Virus record (IMG/VR): IMGVR_UViG_3300037155_000067
Location: 1 to 51,280 of that record
Reading direction: 5' to 3' (one strand)
DNA from: a virus
Length of the DNA stretch: 51,280 nucleotides
The notes under the pieces were generated by a model, which saw only the letters and a program-made list of their open reading frames with translations, searched no databases and was not told where the DNA came from. Shown piece by piece: positions 7,393 to 16,562 of this stretch. Every line of letters begins with the position of its first letter. Position 1 is the first letter of the stretch. Made by a program: the position numbers and the translations under genes.

Positions 7393-7689
7393 ATGTCAAC
7401 TTTATTGCAGCCTGTTTCGACCGCGTTTGTGGCGATTTGCAAAAAATCGTACGTGGCGGCCGTGAACGATAATGACGAACTCCTGATCTCAAACTGGGGC
7501 GCGTTGCGGCTTGGTTTGCAGGCTATGCTTTCCGAGGATGCGAACGATTTTGTGCGCGCTGGTCAACTTTGGGGTGAAGCGAAACGGTTATTGATTGCGG
7601 AGGAGGAAAACCGAGTCGGAGCAGGGGCGCAGGGCTCAATTCAAATGGCCGACGACTTTGAAATGGAGTGTTTTCCAATTGGGCTATGA
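7393..7689 (+). CDS. Putative head-tail joining protein, 98 aa
   Basis: Starts ATG one base after the previous stop. A short N-terminal strand region is followed by an all-helical stretch: ALRLGLQAMLSEDANDFVRAGQLWGEAKRLLIAEEENR. Helical proteins of this size next to tail genes are often adaptor or connector proteins, but this one is not matched to a family. Its stop overlaps the next ATG, so the two are probably translated together. Confidence 0.5.
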   Translation: MSTLLQPVSTAFVAICKKSYVAAVNDNDELLISNWGALRLGLQAMLSEDANDFVRAGQLWGEAKRLLIAEEENRVGAGAQGSIQMADDFEMECFPIGL

Positions 7690-8120
7690 ACGAAAACCCA
7701 ATCAATTTCTCTCGTCAGTTTCGCCCTCCCGGTTTGGCTGGGCAGACTTCCGCGCCGGCCAATGTCGAGCAGGAACCGGATGTACCGCCAGGGGCGCCAC
7801 CATACGAATCAGGTCCGCTGGCTAACGGTCCAAAGCCATCTCCTACGCCCGCGCCGCCCTCACTCTCGACATTGGCCGATGGAGGAACGAATCACCAGAC
7901 CGCCTGGATGAGCGGTCAGTCGGCTCCGCAACAATTGCCAGAGCAGAAACCGTTTGCGGCCGTCGAGGATGATTCGCCACCGGGAGCAGCTCCGTACTCG
8001 AGTGGTCCACTTGCGGTTGGTCCGAAACCGTCACCAACGCCGCGGCCACAGTCGATCGATCCTGCGGCCATCAAGCATTTCGGTTGGTCGAGCGCCTTCG
8101 ATCAGGCACCAGCATATTGA
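7686..8120 (+). CDS. Proline-rich protein with two internal repeats
   Basis: ATG 7686 overlaps the previous stop; 144 residues. Two copies of a Pro-rich module are clear: PPGAPPYESGPLANGPKPSPTP at about 38-59 and PPGAAPYSSGPLAVGPKPSP at about 99-118. The rest is low complexity with Gln, Ser and Pro. It is probably extended or disordered and may be a linker on the virion, given its place between joining and ejection proteins. No family is known. Confidence 0.55.
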   Translation: MNENPINFSRQFRPPGLAGQTSAPANVEQEPDVPPGAPPYESGPLANGPKPSPTPAPPSLSTLADGGTNHQTAWMSGQSAPQQLPEQKPFAAVEDDSPPGAAPYSSGPLAVGPKPSPTPRPQSIDPAAIKHFGWSSAFDQAPAY

Positions 8121-8121
8121 T

Positions 8122-9183
8122 ATGGCACTCGATCCATTTCCTACGAACGATCAGGGGCAGCTCGTCAACCCTGATTACATCCAAAAAGAGGGTGACAGGA
8201 TTCGTGCGAGCATTGCGGCTGGTACGTACGGAGCTGGAACGCAGCAGCAGGGCGCAACTGCTCCAATAATTGCTCCCGTGGCACCGGGCGTCACGACTGG
8301 TCCATTTGGTGATTCGTTTTTTCATCAGCCTTCGATGTGGGAGCAGAACCAGAATCCTGCGCAGTTACGGCAGGGTTTGAAGCTAAGCGAGCTGGTGACG
8401 AGCGCTGCGTCGCACAAGTTTGCTCTCGAAGAGGCGCAGAAGAACGCGCCAGTTAAAGATGCGTACGAATTGGCTAAACTTGCCCACGAAACTGCCGCGA
8501 CGAACGCAGTTGGCAGTACGGCTACGTTCCATCGCAATCAAGACGCGCAGGTAATGCAGCACGTCACTGGATTCGCGGATTACATGCAGGGCGCGCCACC
8601 GGTCGATTCTCCTGATTACGCTCCGTACGTGTTGCAGGGTGTGAAGCAATTTCCTCGCATTGCGGCAACAGGATGGGGTAAACAGACACTCGGCAAGATC
8701 GCGCAGGAACACGACACAATTGCCGGTTTGACAGCGCAGATCCCGCCGGGATTCGAGGTGTCGTCCGTTACGGCCGGAGGAGGGAAACAGACGAAAGTAT
8801 CAGCGCAACGCATCGGGGGAGCCGCTGATGCCAAAACTTTCAAATCTACGTACGGATTTCCCAAGACGGCATTGGATGACGCAACTGTATTGGTTGGAAA
8901 TTACGACCCAAATACCAGACAGTTCAAACAGGACAATAACGGAACGCACGTTTCCGTTACGACCTCTGGAGATAAAGGTAAAACTGCGATAATGACGACC
9001 TCTGCGTACGAGTCCAATGGCGGAAAATATTCCGGCGATACAAAAAAGGCTCGTGACGCCGCTGCGTCTGCCGCCCCAACGCTCAGCGAAACTCCAGTTA
9101 AGGTGAGTACGCCAGCCGAAGCTCAAAAATTACCCGTTGGGCAGCATTATTTAGATCCAGACGGCAAATTGCGCGTAAGATGA
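8122..9183 (+). CDS. Putative internal virion (ejection) protein, 353 aa
   Basis: ATG 8122 follows the previous stop by one base. An N-terminal disordered stretch (Gly, Ala, Gln rich) leads to a helical, Ala-rich middle with KFALEEAQKNAPVKDAYELA near 100-120. The protein ends STPAEAQKLPVGQHYLDPDG and a basic tail, a short motif common at the C termini of podovirus internal proteins and minor head proteins. It is the first of three consecutive large, low-cysteine proteins, which is the usual arrangement of ejection proteins that leave the capsid with the DNA. The function is inferred. Confidence 0.5.
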   Translation: MALDPFPTNDQGQLVNPDYIQKEGDRIRASIAAGTYGAGTQQQGATAPIIAPVAPGVTTGPFGDSFFHQPSMWEQNQNPAQLRQGLKLSELVTSAASHKFALEEAQKNAPVKDAYELAKLAHETAATNAVGSTATFHRNQDAQVMQHVTGFADYMQGAPPVDSPDYAPYVLQGVKQFPRIAATGWGKQTLGKIAQEHDTIAGLTAQIPPGFEVSSVTAGGGKQTKVSAQRIGGAADAKTFKSTYGFPKTALDDATVLVGNYDPNTRQFKQDNNGTHVSVTTSGDKGKTAIMTTSAYESNGGKYSGDTKKARDAAASAAPTLSETPVKVSTPAEAQKLPVGQHYLDPDGKLRVR

Positions 9184-9184
9184 C

Positions 9185-11017
9185 ATGGCTGATGTATCAG
9201 AGTGGCCTGGAACAGCGGTGCAAGAATCTGATTGGCCCGGCGCCGCTATTCAGGAATCCGATTGGCCAGGTCAAGCCGTAGCGAAGAAACAGCCGGCTGC
9301 ATCTCCGGTTAAATCGGGCGAGTTGCCGAATCTTGCGTTGATGCGCGGCGGGAACGTCACAAGCAAGACCGATCCGACCGCGGCGATTCAACTCGGTAAA
9401 ATCCTAGATGTCGGCAAAGAGACGCTGAACACGGCGCTCCCTGGGTTTTACGAGCAGGCGACGACATCTCCGTTGCCAGCTACGCATTTGCAGCCGACAG
9501 CGACCGATTCGACCGCAACGGCAGCAGGAAAAGCCGCAATGAACACGCTGACTGGCACGATTGAGGCTTTAACGAGTCCCGCAATGTTAGCAACTGTCGC
9601 AGCCGGTGGTGCATTTCCTGAAGTCGGAAAGGTGCTAGGCGCAGGTTTTGGCGTTCAACAAGCCGCTGAAATACCCAGCCAGATCGAGCAGGCCGTCACC
9701 GCACCGACAACTCAGGGAAAGATCGAGGGCGGTCTTGGCGCTGCGCTGTCGTCACTTTTCGCCGTTGGCGGCGCCAAAGTAGCCGGTGGTCTTTCTGAAT
9801 CGTTGAAGCCAATTTTAGGAGAAACCGCAACACCAGAGGAGGTGATCGCCAGTGAAGGGAAAAATGAAGCCCAAAGCCAAGGGCAAGAAAAAGCCAAAGA
9901 TGGGGTACTAACCGAACCGGCACCGAGCGTTCAATCCGCTGCGGAGCCCGTAGCAGGCACGCGCATCTCTGGCCCGGCGCTTGTGGACACCGAGGGCAAC
10001 ATTATCGCACAGGGTAAACTTGGCGAGACGCACGCCGATTTGTTGAAACAAGCGATGGCCGGCGACGATCCAGAAAAGGCTCTGGAAGCGTTTACGAACG
10101 ATGCGCAACACGTTTTTGTCGATGATCAGGGGAATAAACTCGACCGCACACAGGCTGCCGAACTGGGGGTGAAAAGTGGGCAAGTTCCCGAGGGCACTAC
10201 GAAGGTCGAAAGCCAGATGCTCAAACCAGATGAAACTATCGCCAGCTCAGAGGGAACAGGAGGAGAAGCACCAGCGAGTACAACAGGCGCTACTGTGGGT
10301 GCGCAAGATGAACCGGCTGCACAGCCTACAGAGCCGGGCACTGAGCCGAAACCCGAAGGTGAAACAACTGGTGAGGAATCGACAACGGGCATTGCTCAGC
10401 GGGTCCACGAACAGCGCGCACCAGGCGAAATAGTTCCAGGTGAAGGCAGTTCTCCGTCCGATCTTGTGCAGCGCGGCCGAGAGTTACTGCAAGGCGGCGC
10501 AGATCCCGAGAAGATTATTGCTGGTGTCAACGAAGGCAAAGCTGTCACTGGCGATGAGATGGCCGTCCTACGCGCGAAGGTCGAGGAATTCAGTAAAGTC
10601 ACCGATCAGACCGGGGAAGCGTTGCGCAAGAATCCGAACGACCCAGTTTTGAAACAGGCTGCCGCCGATGCGATCAAGGCCGAGACTGATTTCCGTAAAC
10701 GAATCAAGCCAGCGGCAACGGAAGCGAGCGAGGTGTTTCGGGCACTCCAGGGAGAAACCGAAGTGGAAACTGGAACTTTCGTTGGATTGCGCAGAGCATT
10801 TGTAGAACGCACTGGTCGCGACGTAACCCCCGGCGAATCTGTGACGCTTGAAAAGACTGCCGAAAAAGTTCAGAAAACCAATGCCGAAGTTGAAAAAACG
10901 AAGGCTGATTTTAGTGAGGTCGTGAAGCGCGAAACCAAGGGTCGCAAAGTGAAAACGGCGGAAGAACTACGCGCCGCGTTCGCGGAGAAGTTCAAAAAAA
11001 TGCTACCTTGCGACTAA
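9185..11017 (+). CDS. Putative ejection protein, N-terminal part, 610 aa
   Basis: Starts at ATG 9185, one base after the previous stop. The N terminus has three copies of a DWPG-type repeat (SEWPGTAVQ, SDWPGAAIQ, SDWPGQAVA). A Gly/Ala-rich hydrophobic stretch follows at about 120-200 and may insert into membranes. Then comes a long Glu/Thr/Gly-rich low-complexity region and a helical, coiled-coil-like end (EKVQKTNAEVEKTKADFSEV). The TAA at 11015-11017 is followed by two codons and then the ATG of the next gene in the same frame; an A7 run (10994-11000) lies just upstream. The two may once have been, or still be, one protein. Confidence 0.6.
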   Translation: MADVSEWPGTAVQESDWPGAAIQESDWPGQAVAKKQPAASPVKSGELPNLALMRGGNVTSKTDPTAAIQLGKILDVGKETLNTALPGFYEQATTSPLPATHLQPTATDSTATAAGKAAMNTLTGTIEALTSPAMLATVAAGGAFPEVGKVLGAGFGVQQAAEIPSQIEQAVTAPTTQGKIEGGLGAALSSLFAVGGAKVAGGLSESLKPILGETATPEEVIASEGKNEAQSQGQEKAKDGVLTEPAPSVQSAAEPVAGTRISGPALVDTEGNIIAQGKLGETHADLLKQAMAGDDPEKALEAFTNDAQHVFVDDQGNKLDRTQAAELGVKSGQVPEGTTKVESQMLKPDETIASSEGTGGEAPASTTGATVGAQDEPAAQPTEPGTEPKPEGETTGEESTTGIAQRVHEQRAPGEIVPGEGSSPSDLVQRGRELLQGGADPEKIIAGVNEGKAVTGDEMAVLRAKVEEFSKVTDQTGEALRKNPNDPVLKQAAADAIKAETDFRKRIKPAATEASEVFRALQGETEVETGTFVGLRRAFVERTGRDVTPGESVTLEKTAEKVQKTNAEVEKTKADFSEVVKRETKGRKVKTAEELRAAFAEKFKKMLPCD

Positions 11018-11023
11018 ATCATC

Positions 11024-12580
11024 ATGGCCTCTCCCTGCTATCCCAGTCAGTTGCAAGATCCAAAATTCTCGAACGAGGAATCGCGGGATATCTGGAATTA
11101 CGCGCGCGTCACGTACATCGACAAAGGCGTTGAGATTTCCGACACGATTAAAAACGTAGCGACCGATCTTGGATTGAAACCGGAGTGGGTCGCAAAAGCG
11201 TTCACCGAACCGAAAGCAATTCGCAGCATCACGAACGAGATGTACAAAAAGATGTCCGATCGGCGCAGGGTCGTGCAAGACGCCAAGGACATCGTGAACG
11301 GTCTGGACAAATCTCCGATTCGTAAAGTTTTCGACACCATCTGGAGAACTCCGTTTGCCATTGCGGTTGCTGGTCATGGCACTGTTGGAATGCAGACTCA
11401 CGCCGGAGCCGCCCTGTTTCGTCCGTCAACTTGGAACACGTATTTTACGAACTTCGGTCGGCAATACAAATATTCGTATAACAAAGCCGCGCACGAAGCC
11501 GCCATGCAGGAATTGGTGCGCGATCCGAATTTCATCACGGCCAAGCGCGCCGGGCTAGCTAATGATCCGTCGGCCACATACACGGATTACGGAGTTTACG
11601 CAAAATGGATTCCAAAGGTGCTTGGCAAGGCTATCGGTCAGCGCGGATTCGACGTTCTAAAAAAGTATCGTCAGGACGCTTTCAATAACGAATGGAGCAA
11701 GGTTTCTGAGTCGATCAAATCCGATCCGCAAGCCACGAAAGATTTGGCGAAGAACCTGGCGGAGATGATCAATCATTCAAGCGGTGTGGCCGATATCGGT
11801 CACGGGCCAGTCCCGACTGGAATAAGCACGCTGACGTTTGCAGCGCGTCTGGAGGCGTCGCGTTGGGCGCGCATCATTGGCGATCCGATCAAAACCGTTG
11901 GAACTTTTACGGATTGGAAGAACTCGAGCGCGGCTGATCGGCATGTCGCTGTTATCAGGCTCCGCCACGCTGCGGAGTTTACCGGATTCTACGTTGCCAC
12001 ATTGATTGCTAATCAGGCCATGTTGTCGGCATCGGGCAGCAAAGATCAGATCAATTTTACCGACCCGTCAAAGAGCGATTGGTTGAGGCATAAGATCGCA
12101 GGACGCACCATCGGACTGGAGGGAAATCTCATGGCCCCAATTCGTCTGTTGGGTCAACTCATTTACAACGCATTCGGGCCGCGGCAACCATATCAGCGAA
12201 TGGAGAGCCGGTTTGAATCCGAGACGAAAACCGTTGGCGGTTATGTGCGTGGCAAACTTTCTCCGGCAGCCGGAATAGCCGTTGATGTCGCTACGCAAAG
12301 CGATTTTATGGGCAACCCGTTGCCGTTCTCGAAAGACAAACCAAAAGCCGGAAAGCATCAGTTGGCCATTGGTGAATATCTCGGTCAACGCGGTCCAATT
12401 CCACTTTCAGGCGCAATTCGAGAAGTCTACGATAATTTCAAAGAGCAGGGCATGGACGCTGCAACGGCAACCAACTTGATTCGAGGCTTGGCCGTGCTTG
12501 GCGCTGAAACGACCGGTGCTAAAGTTGGCATGGAACCGAAACCAAAGTCGAAACGCAACACGTTTTCAATCGTAAAATGA
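11024..12580 (+). CDS. Putative ejection protein, C-terminal part, 518 aa
   Basis: This frame is continuous with the previous gene except for the single TAA, and begins MASPCYPSQLQDPKFSNEES. It is mostly helical and basic, with an apparent membrane-active segment near 105-125 (IWRTPFAIAVAGHGTVGMQT) and another near 310-330 (FTGFYVATLIANQAML). The position after two other large internal-type proteins fits an ejection role; proteins of this kind also occur as the C-terminal half of large polyvalent phage proteins. No enzymatic motif is seen. No Shine-Dalgarno is visible before the ATG, so expression may depend on coupling or read-through. Confidence 0.55.
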   Translation: MASPCYPSQLQDPKFSNEESRDIWNYARVTYIDKGVEISDTIKNVATDLGLKPEWVAKAFTEPKAIRSITNEMYKKMSDRRRVVQDAKDIVNGLDKSPIRKVFDTIWRTPFAIAVAGHGTVGMQTHAGAALFRPSTWNTYFTNFGRQYKYSYNKAAHEAAMQELVRDPNFITAKRAGLANDPSATYTDYGVYAKWIPKVLGKAIGQRGFDVLKKYRQDAFNNEWSKVSESIKSDPQATKDLAKNLAEMINHSSGVADIGHGPVPTGISTLTFAARLEASRWARIIGDPIKTVGTFTDWKNSSAADRHVAVIRLRHAAEFTGFYVATLIANQAMLSASGSKDQINFTDPSKSDWLRHKIAGRTIGLEGNLMAPIRLLGQLIYNAFGPRQPYQRMESRFESETKTVGGYVRGKLSPAAGIAVDVATQSDFMGNPLPFSKDKPKAGKHQLAIGEYLGQRGPIPLSGAIREVYDNFKEQGMDAATATNLIRGLAVLGAETTGAKVGMEPKPKSKRNTFSIVK

Positions 12581-13845
12581 GCGAGATTTCTTCAAAGTCG
12601 ATCTTGGTGGTAGACAATGGCCTTTTTTGCAGCCTGGCCGTCCGTCTCGCGCAAGATTTCGGAAAAGTATATTACTGTTGCCCGTCATGGGTCGATGCGT
12701 TCCCGAAGATGAACAAAGCGATGATCGGACACGGGTACGATGAGATCGAAGTTGTAGATGACGTGTTCGGACCGCACTTCGACGAGATCGACCTCTTCGT
12801 TTTTCCTGATGTTTACTTTGGTGAGCTCCAGGTGTGGCTTGAATCTCAGGACAAACTCGTGTGGGGCGCGCGCATGGGAGAGGAACTGGAATTATCTAGG
12901 GATGGGATGAAGAAACTAATGACGAAACTCGGGCTACCCGTTGGCCAGTGGGAAAAGGTGCGCGGCATGGATAAGCTGCGCGAGTTTCTGAAAGCGAACA
13001 AGAATCAGCACGTCAAAGTCAATAAATGGCGCGGCATTCTCGAAACGTTTCTCTCCAAAGATTACCGGAGCGTCGAACCGAAGCTGGACGAAGTGGAGTA
13101 CAACCTCGGCGCGTTCAAGAGCATTATTGATTTCGTCATCGAGGAAGATTTGCCGGATAAGGTCGAGATTGGCGTGGACGCTTTCACCGTTGACGGCGCG
13201 TTTCCGACAAAGTTGCTCGCCGGCATCGAGGTCAAGGACGCCGGGTACGTCGGGATGTTTCAAAACTATGCGGATTTACCACGAGAATTGACCGAGTTCG
13301 ATGAGAAAATGGCCCCCACGTTGAAGGCGTACGGGTATCGCGGTTTTTATTCCACGGAAGTTCGAACCGGTAAAGACCACAAGGGTTACATGATAGATTT
13401 CTGCGCCAGGGCTGGCTCACCTCCGTCTGAGGTCTATTGCGAATTCTACAAGAACCTTTCAGATATTATTTGGGACGGCGCAAACGGGAAAGTAACGGAC
13501 CCAATACCCGAAGCGAAGTACGCGGCAGAACTGCTCATTCATTCGTCTTGGGCGGATAAAAATTTCCAACCTGTCGATTTTCCAAAGGACATCAACCGGT
13601 TCATAAAACTTCGCAACGCCATGAAGATCAATGGTCGCAATTACGTCATTCCTCAGGTCGTAGGGCTTCCAGAGATCGGAGCTTGCATAGGTTTTGGCAA
13701 CACGCTGAAGGACGCCATGAAAATGGCCGAGGATGTCGCGGATCAAATCGAGGGCTATTATATCCGTGTGCCTAAAGAATCATTCGAGGAAGCGCAGGGC
13801 GAGATTGCCAAGCTGGAGAAAATCGGCATCACGACGATGTTTTGA
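12577..13845 (+). CDS. ATP-grasp superfamily protein (PurD/GARS-like)
   Basis: 422 residues; ATG 12577 overlaps the previous stop. The N-terminal Rossmann-like part opens SILVVDNGLFCSLAVRLAQ. The central part shows an ATP-grasp arrangement: KVNKWRGILETF near 148-159, an acidic strand FVIEEDLPD near 187-195, then YRGFYSTEVRTGKDHKGYMI and DFCARAGSPPSE near 250-285. The last matches the metal-binding strand of glycinamide ribonucleotide synthetase, although the usual Asn is Cys here. Family members join a carboxylate to an amine using ATP. The substrate is unknown; it lies among virion genes, so it could modify a structural protein or a host metabolite. Confidence 0.65.
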   Translation: MSEISSKSILVVDNGLFCSLAVRLAQDFGKVYYCCPSWVDAFPKMNKAMIGHGYDEIEVVDDVFGPHFDEIDLFVFPDVYFGELQVWLESQDKLVWGARMGEELELSRDGMKKLMTKLGLPVGQWEKVRGMDKLREFLKANKNQHVKVNKWRGILETFLSKDYRSVEPKLDEVEYNLGAFKSIIDFVIEEDLPDKVEIGVDAFTVDGAFPTKLLAGIEVKDAGYVGMFQNYADLPRELTEFDEKMAPTLKAYGYRGFYSTEVRTGKDHKGYMIDFCARAGSPPSEVYCEFYKNLSDIIWDGANGKVTDPIPEAKYAAELLIHSSWADKNFQPVDFPKDINRFIKLRNAMKINGRNYVIPQVVGLPEIGACIGFGNTLKDAMKMAEDVADQIEGYYIRVPKESFEEAQGEIAKLEKIGITTMF

Positions 13846-13847
13846 TA

Positions 13848-13955
13848 ATGAACAGGTTTTACGATAAAATGGCGTTACTGCTCGCCGTTATGCTTCTGCT
13901 CGGTGCGTTCGTGATCGTGATTTGCAAAATTCCACTGCCAGTTTTTCACAGATGA
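13848..13955 (+). CDS. Single-pass membrane peptide, 35 aa
   Basis: ATG 13848 lies two bases after the ATP-grasp stop, and its TGA overlaps the next ATG. The peptide MNRFYDKMALLLAVMLLLGA and onward contains one strong transmembrane helix at about 8-27. Role unknown. The precise fit between two genes with a four-base overlap supports it. Confidence 0.5.
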   Translation: MNRFYDKMALLLAVMLLLGAFVIVICKIPLPVFHR

Positions 13956-14338
13956 AAATTGTTCTAAGGACACTCAAGGACAGCGAGGAGATGCCGTACC
14001 CGACTTGTGGAAATTGGGAGCATTGGACCAACGGCGACATTGAATGCACGGTCGTTCCACTCGACGACCCTGACGCTGAATTTCTAGTCCTACTCCACGA
14101 GCTTTGCGAATCGTACCTTTGTCGAAAGCACGGAGTAAAAGCTGAGGATGTCTGTGAGCACGATATTAAATTTGAATCCGAACGAGAGATGGGCAAACAC
14201 TCCGAGATGGCCGAGCCTGGCGATGATGAGCGAGCACCGTACCGCAGGGAACACCAGTTTGCTACCATGATGGAAATGATCATGCTGCACGAACTTGGCG
14301 GATCGTGGCCGGATCACTGCCAAAGTATTTTGAAATAG
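13952..14338 (+). CDS. Putative metallopeptidase-like protein, 128 aa
   Basis: ATG 13952 overlaps the previous stop. A motif FLVLLHELCESYLCRKHGV (about 48-66) contains His-Glu-x-x-Glu in a helix, as in small phage and bacterial zinc-metallopeptidase-like proteins that use HExxE or HExxH to hold zinc. A second HEL appears later in MLHELGGSWPDHC. The protein is strongly acidic. Active-site assignment is by motif only; a non-catalytic metal-binding protein is possible. Confidence 0.45.
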   Translation: MKIVLRTLKDSEEMPYPTCGNWEHWTNGDIECTVVPLDDPDAEFLVLLHELCESYLCRKHGVKAEDVCEHDIKFESEREMGKHSEMAEPGDDERAPYRREHQFATMMEMIMLHELGGSWPDHCQSILK

Positions 14339-14341
14339 CGT

Positions 14342-16561
14342 ATGGCTGAACAACCTATCCAGCCGCCATTAGGAGCGATGGTCCGCGAGCTTCTGGCTCC
14401 CGACCACACGCAGACATTTTTTCGTGAGTTAGTGGCTCGCAATAGCGACCGGTTCCAAAACAACACTCCGATCAAGCGCGGAGTTCTGTACTCCAGTTTG
14501 CAGGGCGCTGATGTGCGGATTTCCAAGGCGTTCCCGGCGCTCTATTTCTGCAAGGAAACCGTGCCATCTGGTTCCAATACGGTGGCCGGAATGAACCAAG
14601 ATTTGTATGTGATCTGGAATTGGTCGTCCGGAGAGGATTCGGAATCGACGTACAACGCGGAGATTTCGCAGCTCGCGGATGCCACGACCAACGCAGTCTT
14701 TGCTCGGTCGTATAACGTCCGGCGAGATGATTACGAGGCTTCTCCTTACATCCTGACAGGAACGCCTCTGACTGCGCTGATTGGTGTCGAGATAACGCAA
14801 AGCGGGAACGGCTACACGCACGCTGAAGCGGAGTTCGACTGTAATGGTGACGGCGCCGCAATTGATTTCGTCATCGCGAACGGCCAGATAATTTCTGCCA
14901 TCGTAATCAAAGAAGGGGAAAACTTCGATCTTGGCTCGGTCATTAACATCATTGGCGATGGGTCCGGCGCGAAGTGCGTTCCCATCATTCAGCCGGTCGA
15001 GGCCGTCTTGACGAGTCAAAAGAAGATGGAGCTGCCGGACAGCGATCCGATGAGCCACGAGTTCGTACGGGTTCTTCGCGTCTACGAGGTGCTTCCAGGT
15101 CCGTGGGTGCCTGCGACTCGCTATGATGATCGGCTCGGGCCAATTCAGATGCGCCGGCGCGCGGTGCTAAACACTGGTCAGATCGGCGGAATTGTGCTGC
15201 CGACTGGGACTGTTAATTTTGAAGGCCGCGACGGCAGCTCAGTCGTCTCGATCGAGATACAGGAGAATTTCAGCAACGGCACGGGGTTGCCAGGTGATCC
15301 GATCAATCCTCCGTACCCGGTTATGCGTTGGGCCGTTTACCAAGATGAGCGCGGCGACGTGCATCGGACATCGCAGATTGTTGTCGAGAGTTCGTTCCAC
15401 GATGAGAATGCGACGTTCGTTCGGCAATTCGGGAACGTGATCAAAACTTGGTACGAAGCGTACCCGAATAATCCGTTTCTCTGGACGAAATTTATCGAAA
15501 CGTGGGTCGAAGTCACGATCAACGATCAGATCAAGACGAGTGAGTTTGGCGGTGGAGTGGCCGACGTAACGGAGCGGACCGACGAGCCGGGAGTGCAAGT
15601 TCCCGAGACTGGCCTCATGGTGATTTCTTCCGAGACGCGAACGAAAAGTCCAAACGAACAGACACTTAAAACTGTCAAAAATCCCGCGGAGGCGTGGCCG
15701 ATCAATCACGGCATCCACACGGACGAAACGACTGGCATCGTGATCAATTTTACGAAACAAGTTATTCAGACCGGTACGCCATATCCCGGCATAAATGCGC
15801 AGAACGACAATTGCGCGTTGATGCAAATAACTGGGCCGTTCATCGAGGATCAGCCGTACGACGAGGATAAGACGATCAGGATAATTTCTTTTGTCGATCT
15901 GAGCACGATCCCGAAGAAACAATGCCGAACGATATCGCACCCGGTTAATTTCCCGCCGCAACTATTGTCGATTGAGGCTATCTGGACCGATACGGTGTCG
16001 AAACTGGCTAACGCGCAGGCAACGAGCGCCAACGTGTCGGCAAGCTCGGGGTCGGCCGGCGGCATCATTCCAACGAGTAAGACTGGCTTCCACGGGTACG
16101 CAAGCGCGCGACTGGAGCGATCGTACTTTTACGGACAACCGAACGCCGGTCTTGTCCCGACGCCACTGAAAATCTTTCCGTCGTCTGGAGCGGTCGTTCT
16201 GACGCAGACGCACTCGAGCACGAGCTTCCAGAACGGGGACGATGGCGGGACGGAATTCTCAGATAGCTTTCAAATCAGGGTCGATGCTTTAGACATCCGT
16301 GATCATCTCGTGAATTTGGCTACGCTAATAATTCTCAACGCGACGCATCACTCACCGGCGCAGAACGCAATCGCCGTGTCGGGCGGTGGCACGACGGCAG
16401 CTATTGCCGACGCGGGTACGCTTTCCACAATGGATGTTCGAATTCCTCAGAGCACTCCACCTTCGCTCATCTCGGGTCAGGAAATAGTTTACGAGGTGGA
16501 TGTGCGCGAGCATCCGTTTAACATTTTCGAGATGAATGTGATTTTCGTGACCATCCCGTGA
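14342..16561 (+). CDS. Large structural protein, probably tail, 739 aa
   Basis: Starts ATG 14342 and begins MAEQPIQPPLGAMVRELLAP. The protein is rich in beta-strand patterns, Thr, Asn and Gly, and has no enzymatic motif. A segment around 160-220 (GVEITQSGNGYTHAEAEF and VIANGQIISAIVIKEGENFD) resembles a short beta-rich repeat domain seen in tail and baseplate proteins. Followed by two more beta-rich proteins and a fibre, it is best read as a tail tube, nozzle or hub protein. No family is recognised. Confidence 0.55.
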   Translation: MAEQPIQPPLGAMVRELLAPDHTQTFFRELVARNSDRFQNNTPIKRGVLYSSLQGADVRISKAFPALYFCKETVPSGSNTVAGMNQDLYVIWNWSSGEDSESTYNAEISQLADATTNAVFARSYNVRRDDYEASPYILTGTPLTALIGVEITQSGNGYTHAEAEFDCNGDGAAIDFVIANGQIISAIVIKEGENFDLGSVINIIGDGSGAKCVPIIQPVEAVLTSQKKMELPDSDPMSHEFVRVLRVYEVLPGPWVPATRYDDRLGPIQMRRRAVLNTGQIGGIVLPTGTVNFEGRDGSSVVSIEIQENFSNGTGLPGDPINPPYPVMRWAVYQDERGDVHRTSQIVVESSFHDENATFVRQFGNVIKTWYEAYPNNPFLWTKFIETWVEVTINDQIKTSEFGGGVADVTERTDEPGVQVPETGLMVISSETRTKSPNEQTLKTVKNPAEAWPINHGIHTDETTGIVINFTKQVIQTGTPYPGINAQNDNCALMQITGPFIEDQPYDEDKTIRIISFVDLSTIPKKQCRTISHPVNFPPQLLSIEAIWTDTVSKLANAQATSANVSASSGSAGGIIPTSKTGFHGYASARLERSYFYGQPNAGLVPTPLKIFPSSGAVVLTQTHSSTSFQNGDDGGTEFSDSFQIRVDALDIRDHLVNLATLIILNATHHSPAQNAIAVSGGGTTAAIADAGTLSTMDVRIPQSTPPSLISGQEIVYEVDVREHPFNIFEMNVIFVTIP

Positions 16562-16562
16562 T

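Noticed and set aside
8122-12580. Tape-measure protein for a long tail
   Set aside because: None of these genes has the long uniform coiled coil and hydrophobic repeats expected; a short-tailed virion fits better.
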